Below are positions 47,128 to 56,843 of a DNA stretch of 64,000 nt, in pieces. Numbering within the stretch: the stretch's first letter is position 1; the number at the start of each line of letters is the position of its first letter. The DNA lies in assembly GCA_947179485.1 (NCBI GenBank), contig OX359246.1:59189632-59253631 (forward strand), read 5' to 3'. The notes under the pieces were generated by a model. It ran no database searches. It was not told where the DNA came from and saw only the letters and a list, made by a program, of their open reading frames with translations. This DNA comes from Allacma fusca (Eukaryota > Arthropoda > Collembola > Symphypleona > Sminthuridae). Position numbers and translations under genes: made by a program.

Positions 47128-47784
47128 ATGTTTTTTGTCGCACAGCTTGAATTATCAGGCAATGATGACATTGCTGCAACGGCGCTTGTAGCCTCTGAGC
47201 CTGTCGTGGTAAATTTTCCTTTTTCTGAAATTGATATTGATTCCCCTCCTAACCTTTCAGTCACCCTAGCAAGATTATGTTCCATCCAAGTCTTACCTCC
47301 TGCATCTGGGAAAATGGTACGTATCCATACCACCAGTAATTATTCGGGAGATTGCATCATTGAACCCAACCGTACTCACTGCGCTAAGTTTGGAATAGGT
47401 TTAGCACGCACTATAATAACGCTGCATAACGGTAAGGGTCAAGTATGCATCTCTAATTTCCAAGATCAGTCAGTAACAGTTCCTGTGTTGCGAGGATTAG
47501 GGAAGATACTGGAACTTGACCCTTATCAGGAACCAGTACCCTTCATCGATGGTATTGGCAACATAATTTCTACTCAGGCTACCACGACACCAGATATAGT
47601 TCAAGGGTTTACGCTTGCCCAATGGTCTCAATTTCACTTCGGCGATAATTTAACTGAAATTCAGCTCAATAGCTTGAAGTCAGCTCTAGGCACACGCAGA
47701 AACGCATTCGGATTTGATGATTCAGAGTTAGGAGAAATAAAGGGAGTAATTGTCACATTGATACGGGTGATGCCCCTCCAGTAG
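47128..47784 (+). pseudogene. pol: Protease-RT linker of retrotransposon 2 pol
   Basis: A 218-codon open stretch without catalytic motifs. It contains the SGDCIIEP, GKGQVCISNFQDQSVTVPVLRG and FDDSELG phrases typical of the segment between protease and RT in Gypsy elements. The end overlaps the start of RT in another frame (IDTGDAPPV near 47757), so a frameshift lies at about 47755. Confidence 0.65.
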
Positions 47785-48477
47785 CTCAGAACCCGTATAG
47801 AGTAGGTTTCAAACAGAGGCAAATTATTCATGACATCATTCAGAAGGACTTAGAACACGGTTTAATTCAGGAAAGTGCATCTCCATACGCAGCTCCGGTA
47901 GTATTAATACCCAAGAAAGAGTCAGGCAAGTTCAGACTTTGTTGTGATTATCGCAGATTACACTTGTCAGTCAAGAAGTATGTTTACCCTTTGCCTCGCA
48001 TTAGCGATGTCACAGACAAGATCCGCGGAGCTTCTTGGTTCAGTAAAGTAGATGCTAGGCAAGGTTACCACCAGGTTCCTATGGATGATGCAAGCAAGCC
48101 TAAGACTGCATTTATAACTGCAGACGGTAAATACGAATGGAATTATATGCCTCAGGCTTAAATGTGGCGCCCTCGGTCTTTCAAAGAGCTATGGACAAGT
48201 TTCTATCAACTTACAAGTGGCATATTGCTTTAGTATATCTTGATGATGTTATTATTTTCGGTTCATCGTTTGAGATCATGTTGGAGAGACTCGTGAAAGT
48301 ATTAGACCGATTCATTGATTTCAATTTAAAGTTAAGGCCAGACAAATGCTACTTTGGATTTCAAGAGTAAGACTTCGTGGGTTACACTATCTCTAAAGAT
48401 GGCTTTGCGGTCGAGAAGGTACTAACAAAGGCAATTTTGGAGTACCCTGCTCCGAAAAACGTCAGATCTGTGCGAAG
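47757..48477 (+). pseudogene. pol: Reverse transcriptase of retrotransposon 2
   Basis: Frame 1 (47757-48161) has PYRV, the SASPYAAPVVLIPKK block, LCCDYRRLH and the catalytic Asp in KVDARQGYHQ. A frameshift at about 48150 follows, losing the LPFGL box (MPQA then SGLNVAPSVFQ). The YLDD box is in the next segment (48137-48370) near 48235. A stop at 48368-48370, the thumb start DFVGYTISKDG and a further frameshift near 48475 follow. Domain order and spacing are those of Ty3/Gypsy. Confidence 0.85.
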
Positions 48478-49194
48478 ATGTTAGGTATTTGTGGTTGGTT
48501 TAGACAATTCATCGGAGAATTTAGCATTGTTGCATTACCTTTATCTCGCCTCACCAGGAAAGATTCGCGTTTTAGATGGGCGGAGGAACAAGAAGCCGCC
48601 TTTCAAGAACTAAAATCCCGGTTGACCACTGCACCAATTTTAGCTTTCTTTGATGACCAGTCATTAAGAGAAATTTGGTGCGATGCCTCTTCCTATGGCA
48701 TTTCTGCCGTGGCTTGTCAAGTTCAAGCTGGTAAACGTCGAGCCCTTGGCTATGTTTCTAAACCCCTTACTAAAGCGCAGCAGAATTGGGTTACGACAAA
48801 TCGGGAGGCGTATTCAGTTTTATTTGGCATCACTAAATTCAAGCACTTTATTTATGGCTATCATTTCAAAGTCAACACCGATCACCACAGTCTTCAATAC
48901 TTGTTAAACCTGAAAGATCCGCATGGTCGTCTCGCGAGATGACTATTAGCCTTACAAGAATTTGACTTTGAGATCATTCACAATCAGGGTAAATATCATG
49001 TCGTTCCTGATGCTTTGTCACGAGCCCCTCTGCCACCTCATGATGATGAATCGGAGTTATTAGATAATAGTATATTCGGAACTGATCAGAGGCCCAAATT
49101 TGACACTATGTGTAAGCTTCAAGTTATTGGTACGAAGAGCGACGTTGTTGATGATTCTATGTCATTGCTTGATTGTCTCAAAGACTTCAAATGA
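48478..49194 (+). pseudogene. pol: RNase H region of retrotransposon 2
   Basis: RFLGICGWFRQF-like thumb end, then PILAFFDDQSLREIWCDASSYGI (first catalytic Asp), TKAQQNWVTTNREAYS, and VNTDHHSLQYLLNLKDPHGR. TGA stops at 48940-48942 and about 49192 fall in frame. Between them the ALQEFDFEIIHN...PDALSRAP block ends RNase H. Confidence 0.85.
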
Positions 49195-50480
49195 GCTTCA
49201 TTCTATTCGTTGCAGTATGCTGATCGGAAACTTCGTAGAATTATTGATTTAGTTCGGAAATCACAAGTGGAGGTCGAGGAAGGAATTCCTCATAAATATG
49301 CCGCAGATTACGCATTAATAGATGGCGTACTTTACAAAGCTAGCTACAAGGAATCTGGCAGGTTATGGTTACTTTGTGTTCCAAAAGTTTTCCAATACCG
49401 ATTTTTTAAGCAAATTCACGAATCAGATTTGGGTCATCAGGGCTATCATAAGACATTGCAAATCATTAAATCTAGATTCACATGGCCAAAGCTAGACCAA
49501 ACAGTCCGTAGATTCTTGAAGCATTGCCAAACTTGCTTATTCCATAACAATAATTATGAAGTTACTAGAGGTTACCAACCAGTCATTCCTCCAGTCACTC
49601 CTTTCAAAAGAATTGCTATAGATTTCATTGGCGAATTCAAGAGAACGCAGCGCAACAAGAAAGCTGCATTAACCATTGTAGACGAGTCGACTAGATGTCA
49701 AGAGGCTTACCCTACCAAAGATATGTCTATGGCATCAGCTATTCATGGCTTACGGTTATAGATTACCAAGTATAAACAACCAAAGATCATTGTGTGTGAC
49801 AACGGTGCTAGTTTCTCAGGGCAGGAGTTTAGGAACTTCTGTCAAGAGAAAGGCATTGATATTATTTTCGTTTTACCTAACCATCCGAGTAGCAATGGAA
49901 TATGCGAAAGAACACATGCCAATATAAACCGCATATTTGCTAAACATTCTTACTCTATGGTATACACCCTAATTTTAGAATTGATGGTATTCTTCCAGTA
50001 GCAGAGGAAGTTCACGAGGATAAATTCGAGGTGCTTAAGAATCAAATCGACGCTCGTTGGCAAGCCAACGAAAATACTTTCAGGTATCAACTGATACAGA
50101 AGTTGAAAGCTGATCGATGTAAAATAGTTACCTCCTTTGAAGTTGGAGATCTAGTCCTCCAACGCTCTTTCTATAGGAAGCCTGGCACTACGGCCAAATT
50201 CTTGGTCCGTTATAAGGGCCCCTACCAAGTCTTTGCGCACCCTGCCCCTTTGACTTAATATTTGCTAGATCTTAGAGCCAAAGGGCAGAATCGCACAGAT
50301 CAAAGTTATGTTATAGCTCATGCTCAAAATCTTAAAAGATACTACATTCCTTTAGATGATAGTTTGTTATCCGATAATCTAGAAGTATATTTATCGTGCA
50401 CAGGGGATCCCAATATTTCCGAACCGGCCAAAACTTGCAAGTCAGGATTTAAATGCGCAGTTACCATCAATAAATTCTGA
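49195..50480 (+). pseudogene. pol: Integrase of retrotransposon 2
   Basis: The HHCC zinc domain is visible: the His pair in IHESDLGHQGYHK and the Cys pair in CQTC. The catalytic core has the first Asp in RIAIDFIGEF and the second in IIVCDNGASFSG. The Glu falls in the PNHPSSNGICERTHANI block. A TAG at 49759-49761 and another stop at 49999-50001 lie in frame. A frameshift follows before the C-terminal domain (RYKGPYQVFAHPAPLT and on to 50480), which includes a further TAA at 50256-50258. No chromodomain seen. Confidence 0.85.
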
Positions 50481-50493
50481 ACTCTCAGATAGG

Positions 50494-51150
50494 TTGAAGT
50501 TGGCTATTTCTGAAAGATTAAGGCAGCATGAGGGTAATAGTGACATCAATCACCAACATATTCATGATGTATCTGGTAGTGAAGCGTCATCCATCCTCGC
50601 AGACATTGCGAATTTGTTTTTACACGACTCCAATGTAGCAATAGCTAATGCTTCCGAAGTAGCGGTGTCGTCCTCAATTTATAGTCAGAATAGTGTAAGT
50701 TTTAGTCTTTTTAATGTACATAATAGTCTAACGTTTCAGCAGGCTGAGACTTTAGGTAGTAGTGGAGGTACATTTCACTCGCCAGAATCTCGTGCTAGTG
50801 TAGGTACCCCACCATCTAGTTCAGTTAGTACTTTAGTTCCTTTTAATTCTTTAGCATCGGTGGCTGTAATAGTTGAGCCAGACAGCCCGCAAGTTTTGCC
50901 TCAACATGATAGTCCCGATTTTTCTTCTTCTAGTCGTAATGAGGTAGTTATTCCGTCTCTAATCCCACAGGTGGGAGCTAACGTGGAAACCTCTACGCAA
51001 TCTTCTAGATCTAGGTCGGCCTCTGTAGAATCTGCGCCAGAAACTAAATATACTAAGTCTGGTAGGATTGTAAGAGCACCAATACGTTATGGTTTTAATG
51101 ATTTAAATATTTTACGCAACTATTATCAATCACATTTTAGTCCCATGTAA
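50494..51150 (+). pseudogene. Ser-rich C-terminal extension of retrotransposon 2 pol
   Basis: A 218-codon open stretch with long Ser/Val-rich low-complexity sequence. It ends TKSGRIVRAPIRYGFNDL, a (T/R)xSGRxxRxPxR motif common at the C-terminus of Gypsy pol proteins. It starts with TTG, so it is a continuation of pol after a frameshift rather than an independent gene. Confidence 0.65.
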
Positions 51151-51283
51151 ACTTAATTTTTGCTTAATATTGTTACACATTTCACTTCATGCACACTTTA
51201 TTCTTTATTCATCACTATTGCTTGGGAAACTCTCGTAATGTAATTTAATTGTGTCATATGTTTTTTAACTAAGTTTCTTTCAG

Positions 51284-51844
51284 ATGGACGAGCTTGAATC
51301 AGCGGGAATTGGTTCGCATAAGTCAGTACGATATGGGTTCTCGCTGCCATATATTCGGAACGGCGAATTAAGATCTGACGTGCAATTAATCCATAGTCTG
51401 TCAGAATTGTACGTAGCTAAACCCTTACCCAATTTCAAGATTCTACGAGTTTCAGACCCCACCAAAGTCCAAGATCTATCCAGAACTTATAACCCCTTCG
51501 GCCCTATGATAGCTCCACAGCTTGTGAAGTCTACTGGTCTCATGGTTACAGCAACAGAAAGAGAGGCTCCCACTCCCTACAACAGAAATTGCATCACCTT
51601 CCCCGCCGTAGGTTCCTAAAATCGACGTTCTGAAGACAGTTCAAAAATCTATTAAAAAGAATTATTCTGTACCTAAACCAAAATCTTTGTTCACTATTGA
51701 TCCGAATGTTATTACGCCTATGGGCAGAATTTCTTGTTATAGATATGGTTACCCTCATAAAGTTAAGGATTGTACTCAGTCTGGACCAATCAAATGTCCG
51801 CCTAAAATTCCGAATGGCAATAATACTAAAATGTCTATATTTTG
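51284..51844 (+). pseudogene. Third ORF of retrotransposon 2, preceded by a splice acceptor
   Basis: The ATG at 51284 follows directly on a good 3' splice site (TTTCTTTCAG). This suggests expression from a spliced RNA, as env-position ORFs often are. The first 111 codons (MDELESAGIGSHKS...) match nothing I know. One frameshift near 51617 leads to a second stretch with a broken zinc-knuckle-like CYRYGYPHKVKDC and a following KCPPK. No membrane span. The protein may bind nucleic acid. Confidence 0.5.
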
Positions 51845-52015
51845 ATTTTCTAATACTAAAATTCGTGCGTATGCCTAAGTTAAAATTCATTTTATATTCT
51901 CAGCTTCGATTAATGTTTCCCAATGTATGTATGATTCGTCTCAATTCCAGCTATTATATAAAGTTTGATCAAAGCACGCTCGGGACGAGAGAGTTGAATT
52001 TAGGTGGGAGCATGT

Positions 52016-52475
52016 TGTAGTGTGTAAGCGTTGAGGGAGACCTTATTTATGTATATGTGGATGAGGATGACGTAAAAGTAGAAGCTCAGCTGTAAGGTTG
52101 TCCCCATGAAAGTGTATCAAGAGCCTGCAAAGGCGGAGATTTGCAGATTAGATGGGGGCTTAGTTTTAGTTTGTACTTTTATGGAACTAAATGTGAGACT
52201 GGATGAGGGAATGGGTCAATAGTTGAGAAGCTGGGGCTTCTGGAAGGTTGGAGAGGTCGATGGAGAGAGAGGTGAAGAAGAGTTGGTTTTGGGATTTTAG
52301 AAAAGAGAGTTCTGAGAGGCCTGCTCCCCATGAACGGCGTGGTTCCCATTTAAAAGAATAAAGATCTTCTTATATTTTAAAAAGTAATTGCCAGTAGTTT
52401 TATTAAATTGGATTATTCCTTGAGAGCATTTGGGGAACTTGGCACTGCATCTCTATCATCTGGATCACCTCTACA
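52016..52475 (+). repeat. 3' LTR of retrotransposon 2
   Basis: 460 bp, collinear with the 5' LTR with a few small deletions. A purine-rich stretch (AGGTGGGAG at about 52002-52010) just before it may be the polypurine tract. Confidence 0.92.
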
Positions 52476-53319
52476 GAACAAAGTGGCTGCCCTGTTGTTA
52501 ATCCCAAGGTTGTATGTCATAACAGCAATGAAGATTCTGCGAAAGTAGAATGCATAACCGAATGTTACCTATGTATTGTGCACATTATTTTACAATATTC
52601 GCACATTTTAATGTTGGAGTGTAATGATTGTACTTCTACGGAAGTTTAAGCCATAATTAAATATCTTCTGGAAATTCTGTAAACCGATTCGATAAATTTT
52701 ACGGAAGTTGCGCTAATGAAATTCTGAAAAATTAACCCCCGCAACAAAACAAAATCGCTTTGAACAGGAAGCTTTTAAATTGTTTTGAAATCACTTCAGA
52801 CCTGTTTAAGCAGACATTTTGATTTCAGTGATACTAATTTTTTTTGAAAATGGAACTACTAAATTTGAAATCACAGGAATTTTTAGTGTGCATGACATAT
52901 TTACTAAATATTGCCGTTGTACTCTATATTAAATTAAACGATTACCAGCTGTACAATGAAACTTGAGCTTTTTATTGTGATCGGTGATCGTGAGATCGGT
53001 CGGTGCAAAGTGTGCTGAGTTTTTTAAGAAGCATCAATGTCCTGAACTATTCCAGCTTGTATTGTTTGTGCTATTAATTCCTGTTCGCAACGACTTTCCA
53101 GAAAGTTATTTCAGCCTAATGAATAAAGTTTGGACAACCGAGAGAAACTTAATGTCAACAAAACTTGTAAACGCAGAGCTTCAAGTCAGGCTTAATGTGC
53201 CCTTTTCATGTTGTGAATTGGTTTCTTTTTTAACAAACCGGAAAACAAGAAAATATTTAAAATTATTTTGTCCCGGAATTACGTTTCAAAAAAGTGGGAA
53301 CCCTAGTAAGGATTTATGA
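52476..53319 (+). pseudogene. hAT transposase-like fragment with C-terminal dimerisation domain
   Basis: 52984-53305 encodes LLIPVRNDFPESYFSLMNKVW, then TTERNLMSTKLVNAELQVRLN. This corresponds to the hAT C-terminal dimerisation domain, which normally reads P-S-N-A-x-V-E-R-x-FS-x-MN...ERNRM...L...L. The expected S-N-A is changed to R-N-D. The stretch 52476-52980 is degenerate. The first codon of the open segment is GTG; this is not an intact gene. The reading frame's last residues run past the element end. Confidence 0.7.
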
Positions 53320-53373
53320 CTGAGTGTTACCAGGGATATGGACGTACCTAGTAGGGATTTTCCTATCATTGCT

Positions 53374-53860
53374 GCGTCGGTGGAAGCATGCTATTTAATA
53401 TAAGGGGAGAGGACGCGGAGCGGCAATTCTAGCTAAAGCCAAGCGTGCTGCGTTGCGTTCCGTGTGCTTGTACATTGCATTACTTATAGCAAAAGCGCTT
53501 TATGGCATTGTGTACTCGCAAGCCTAAAAATCGCGTTGAGGAGGGAGCGAAGATTTAAAAATGCCCTCCCTTCCCCTCATCTTCAAACTATAGTATTTAG
53601 AAAGCTACGAGCAGCATAGCCACCGCCTGCGTCGGTGGAAGCATGCTATGTAATGAAATAGGAGAGGACGCGGAGCGACATTTGTAGCTAAAGCCAAAGC
53701 GTGCTGCGTTGCGTGCCGTGTGCTTGTACATTGCATATTTATTGAAAAAGCGCTTTATGGCATTGTGTACTCGCAATCCTAAAAAGCGCGTTGAGGAGGG
53801 AGCGAAGATTTTAAAATGTCCCTCTTCCCTCATCTTCTTCAAATTATAGTATTTAGATAT
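53374..53860. repeat. Two-copy tandem repeat, 255-bp unit
   Basis: GCGTCGGTGGAAGCATGCTA starts the units at 53374 and 53629. The units share GAGGACGCGGAGCG, GCGTGCTGCGTTGCGT, GGCATTGTGTACTCGCAA and TTGAGGAGGGAGCGAAGATT. The junction phrase GCTACGAGCAGCATAGCCAC also occurs at about 42530. Likely a satellite-like or duplicated repeat; no gene. Confidence 0.85.
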
Positions 53861-54054
53861 ACTCTAAAAGGCTAATCTACACCCCAGTGAATGTGAGTTC
53901 TAACTGCAGTATTAGTCATTAAACCGCTTATAGATGCCCGTAATAAAGCGTTTATGAATAAACTCATCTAACAATAAGTGTACGTATGTACATTCACACC
54001 GTTTTACCTTTTGTTAGTATTATATTGATGTTACAATTCGTGATTTCTGTTAAC

Positions 54055-55650
54055 TGCGTGTGCTGTAGTTTTAGCGAGCTATCAAATAGGTCCCTTGGTT
54101 AACAACTGTGGAAATGAGGTAGTAAGAAAGATGAGAAAATCAAAACCTTTCCCAATTTCGATTATTTCAAAACAAACGTGTAAAGCAAAAGCAGCAGAGA
54201 GATTTACATAAGTAATTTTCACAAAAAATTTCATTGAAATCGATTCAGTAGTTTTGGAGATAACTGACATTTGACTTGAAGTCCAAAATTTCAAGAATTG
54301 TTTTCTCAAAAACGGTCCAGCCGATTTCAATCAAATACGAACTCAGGCTTACTTTTGAAACAAGTAATGTCTGTAAACAATTTAATTGAAATCGGTCCTG
54401 TAGTTTTTGAGATATCGTGAGGAAGGACACAGGGACGTACGGACAAGACTATTTTACAAGGGGCTGACGCCACCCTAAAAAATCTTCTGTGCGCGATACA
54501 TAATTTGAACCTTAGTGTAGGGTGGCGTCAGCTACCGTCGTTAAATAAAAATGAATTTTGATTTTTTTTTGAATATTTCCGAATTTGTTTCGAAAAAATT
54601 ATCGGGACGATTTCAACCACATAATATTCACAAAATATGTCATTAAAATCGATTCAGTAGTTTTAGAGATAACCGTCATTTGATTTGAAGTTAGAAATTT
54701 CAGATTTTATTTCGAAAAAACTTTCGGGCCGATTTCAACCACATACTCAATGACCATTATTATTTACATAAGCTATATTTACAAAAAAATTCATTGAAAC
54801 ACATTCAGTAGTTTTGGAGATAACTTTCATTTCACTTGAAGTCCAAAATTTCAAGAATTTGTTTCTCGAAAACTATCCGGCCGATATCAATCCAATACGA
54901 CAATAGGCTTACTTTTGACACAAGTATAATGTTATGAAAGACACGGACGTACGGACAAGGTTATTTTACTAGGGGAATGACGCCACCCTAAAAACCAGTA
55001 GCAACAAAGTACCGTCACGGTATAAGCACACCATCTATATATGAATCGGTATGAATATCTGTTTAATTGTTAATACATAAGGAACCGTATGCCAATTACC
55101 ATTTGAATCTGCCCTACCTTACATAATAGTGCCAATAATGAAAAATCTGATTCCCCCATTTACAGTTCATTTAGTGAATTAGTACGAGTACAATAATTGT
55201 GTACACATTATTTCGACAATTTTAAAACATACAAAATACACAATATTCTTGCATTATCTATTCATTTGCAAAATACTTAAAAATCAAGTTCAATTTGCAC
55301 ATATATAAATCAAAACCTTTCCCAATTTCGATTATTTCAAAACAAACCTGTAAAGCAAAAGCAGCAGAGATTTACATAAGTAATATTCACAAAAAATTTC
55401 ATTGAAATCGATTCAGTAGTTTTGGAGATAACTGACATTTGACTTGAAGTCCAAAATTTCAAGAATTGTTTTCTCAAAAACGATCCAGCCGATTTCAATC
55501 AAATACGAACTCAGGCTTACTCTCGACACAAGTAATGTCAGTAAAAAATTTCATTGAAATCGGTCCTGTAGTTTTTGAGATATCGTGAGGAAGGACACAG
55601 GGACGTACGGACAAGACTATTTTACAAGGGGCTGACGCCACCCTAACAAA
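54055..55650. repeat. Composite repeat with two ~340-bp direct copies and GACGCCACCCTA ends
   Basis: 54139-54476 and 55312-55647 are almost identical by eye, from AAAACCTTTCCCAATTTCGA to GGGGCTGACGCCACCCTAA. Between them lies an inverted pair: TAGGGTGGCGTCAGC (54519-) and GACGCCACCCTA (to about 54995). TTTCA(A)TT(G)AAATCGATTCAGTAGTTTTGGAGATAAC is repeated three times, broken by substitutions. GGACGTACGGACAAG precedes each right end. This is a non-autonomous DNA-element cluster of unknown class. Confidence 0.75.
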
Positions 55651-56270
55651 AACGTGTATTTGAATACTCGAGAACCTGGCTCGTCAAGTTCAAGTGAGGA
55701 CATTTTTTTATAGTAATTTTCCGAATTCAAGTTAAGTTCAAGTAAAGTTGTCTTAAAAAACTTAAGTTGAACACATGTCTAAACACATTAAACTCCGGCA
55801 TTGATTCTTGTATTATTGTTCTAATTCATGACGATAATAATATGATCGTAATAAATATGTATCCACTAAATTTTGAAATACGTTAACCATGATATTCAAA
55901 TTACGCATTTGAGTTCATTCGACATCTACCGGCTTATGGAAAAGATAATTTGTTGCTAACGAAAAAAATGAATATACATAATTACATGGCGCACGCTTTA
56001 CTTCCCACTTTCAGTACATATGTACTTGCATGTGTTTACACGCGACCTCATTTAATTTTGGGTAGTTAACCGGATGACCTGAACCTCTTCAAAAACTTTT
56101 TACTCTTGGCCTTATCTGCCCCTACAAAAAATATCAGTTGTCTGTTGTCCTTGGTTCGGCAGCTATCGTCCGGACAGACATCTCCACAATCGCAATATTG
56201 AATTTCACAAAAGACCATACCACCCTTCTATTTCAAAGTACCTTAAACTTTTACAAAAAAGTGATTGACA
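55651..56270. other. No recognised gene
   Basis: AT-rich sequence without ORFs of note, inverted ends or tandem repeats. 56090-56270 loosely resembles the region just before the module at 18605-18715 (GACAGAC...CACAATCGC...AAGTACCTTAAAC). Confidence 0.5.
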
Positions 56271-56274
56271 GTCA

Positions 56275-56640
56275 GGTTACTATTATAATAAAATAATAAA
56301 AAACAACTAGACGCAATTGTAAATAACTGTGATTGAAATATTATATCTTAAAGCAGATCCAGGTTTCTTTTTGATTGTAGAAATCGTTCAGCGTATGTAA
56401 AATTTATAATAAATGATCGGATCTACTGCAGGTAATCTTTACTTGAAAATTTGTTGACTGAATGTTTCTAATAATAATGAACACTGATGACTGGTTAGGA
56501 CACTTAAATACACAGTGCAAATACAATAAGTTGTGCTTAATTTGCATTTCCGTTACAAGAAATACCTATTCATCTTGTTGATACAGACGAAGATTTAAAC
56601 ACTTGTGTACAGAAGATTCTATATCTGATTTATTATAGAA
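56275..56640. repeat. Receptor-gene upstream module, copy E
   Basis: Same block order as at 11316: a shortened AGCAGATCCAGGTTTC, TTTATAATAAATGATCGGAT, CTTGAAAATTTGTTGACTGA, ATGAACACTGATGACTGGT, GTTGTGCTTAATTTGCATTT. Followed about 200 bp later by receptor-like copy E. Confidence 0.75.
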
Positions 56641-56843
56641 GGCTGTGCATATGTTAGATTAATAAATTTAGTTCAAATCTTGTGCACAATTATCACAAAT
56701 TGAAAATCCACAATCTATCTATTTTTTCTATCAAATATCTAATTTATAGTATAAATTTGAAATTACAATTCATTGCCCCGTTGTATGTAAGCCAGTTTAG
56801 ATCAGCTCATTCCATCATTTCAGGTGAACCTGCAAAACTCAAA

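Larger units (their letters stand above)
43792..52475 (+). mobile_element. Complete but decayed Gypsy-type LTR retrotransposon 2
   Basis: Two LTRs (43792-44256, 52016-52475) are near-identical by eye apart from scattered substitutions and small indels. Both start TGTAGTGTG and end CTACA. A 4-bp TSD GAAC flanks the element (43788-43791 and 52476-52479). Inside, in order: a 1.9-kb leader, gag-like, protease, RT, RNase H, integrase, a Ser-rich tail and a third ORF. At least ten stops or frameshifts disrupt the coding region, so the copy is dead. It sits inside a hAT transposase remnant. Confidence 0.93.
42981..53305. mobile_element. Decayed hAT element, split by LTR retrotransposon 2
   Basis: The ends TAGGGTTCCCA and TGGGAACCCTA are inverted, with perfect 8-bp TSD GTAAGGAT (42973-42980 and 53306-53313). 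Removing the 8.7-kb LTR insertion leaves about 1.6 kb. It carries hAT transposase-like remnants on the + strand at 43537-43791 and 52476-53319. GTCCCGG motifs occur just inside both ends. Since ends, TSD and coding remnants agree, this is a well-supported hAT superfamily copy. Confidence 0.9.

Noticed and set aside
54082-54430. Minus-strand ORFs of 82 and 61 codons
   Set aside because: They fall in a repeated MITE-like segment copied at 55312-55647 with changed frames.
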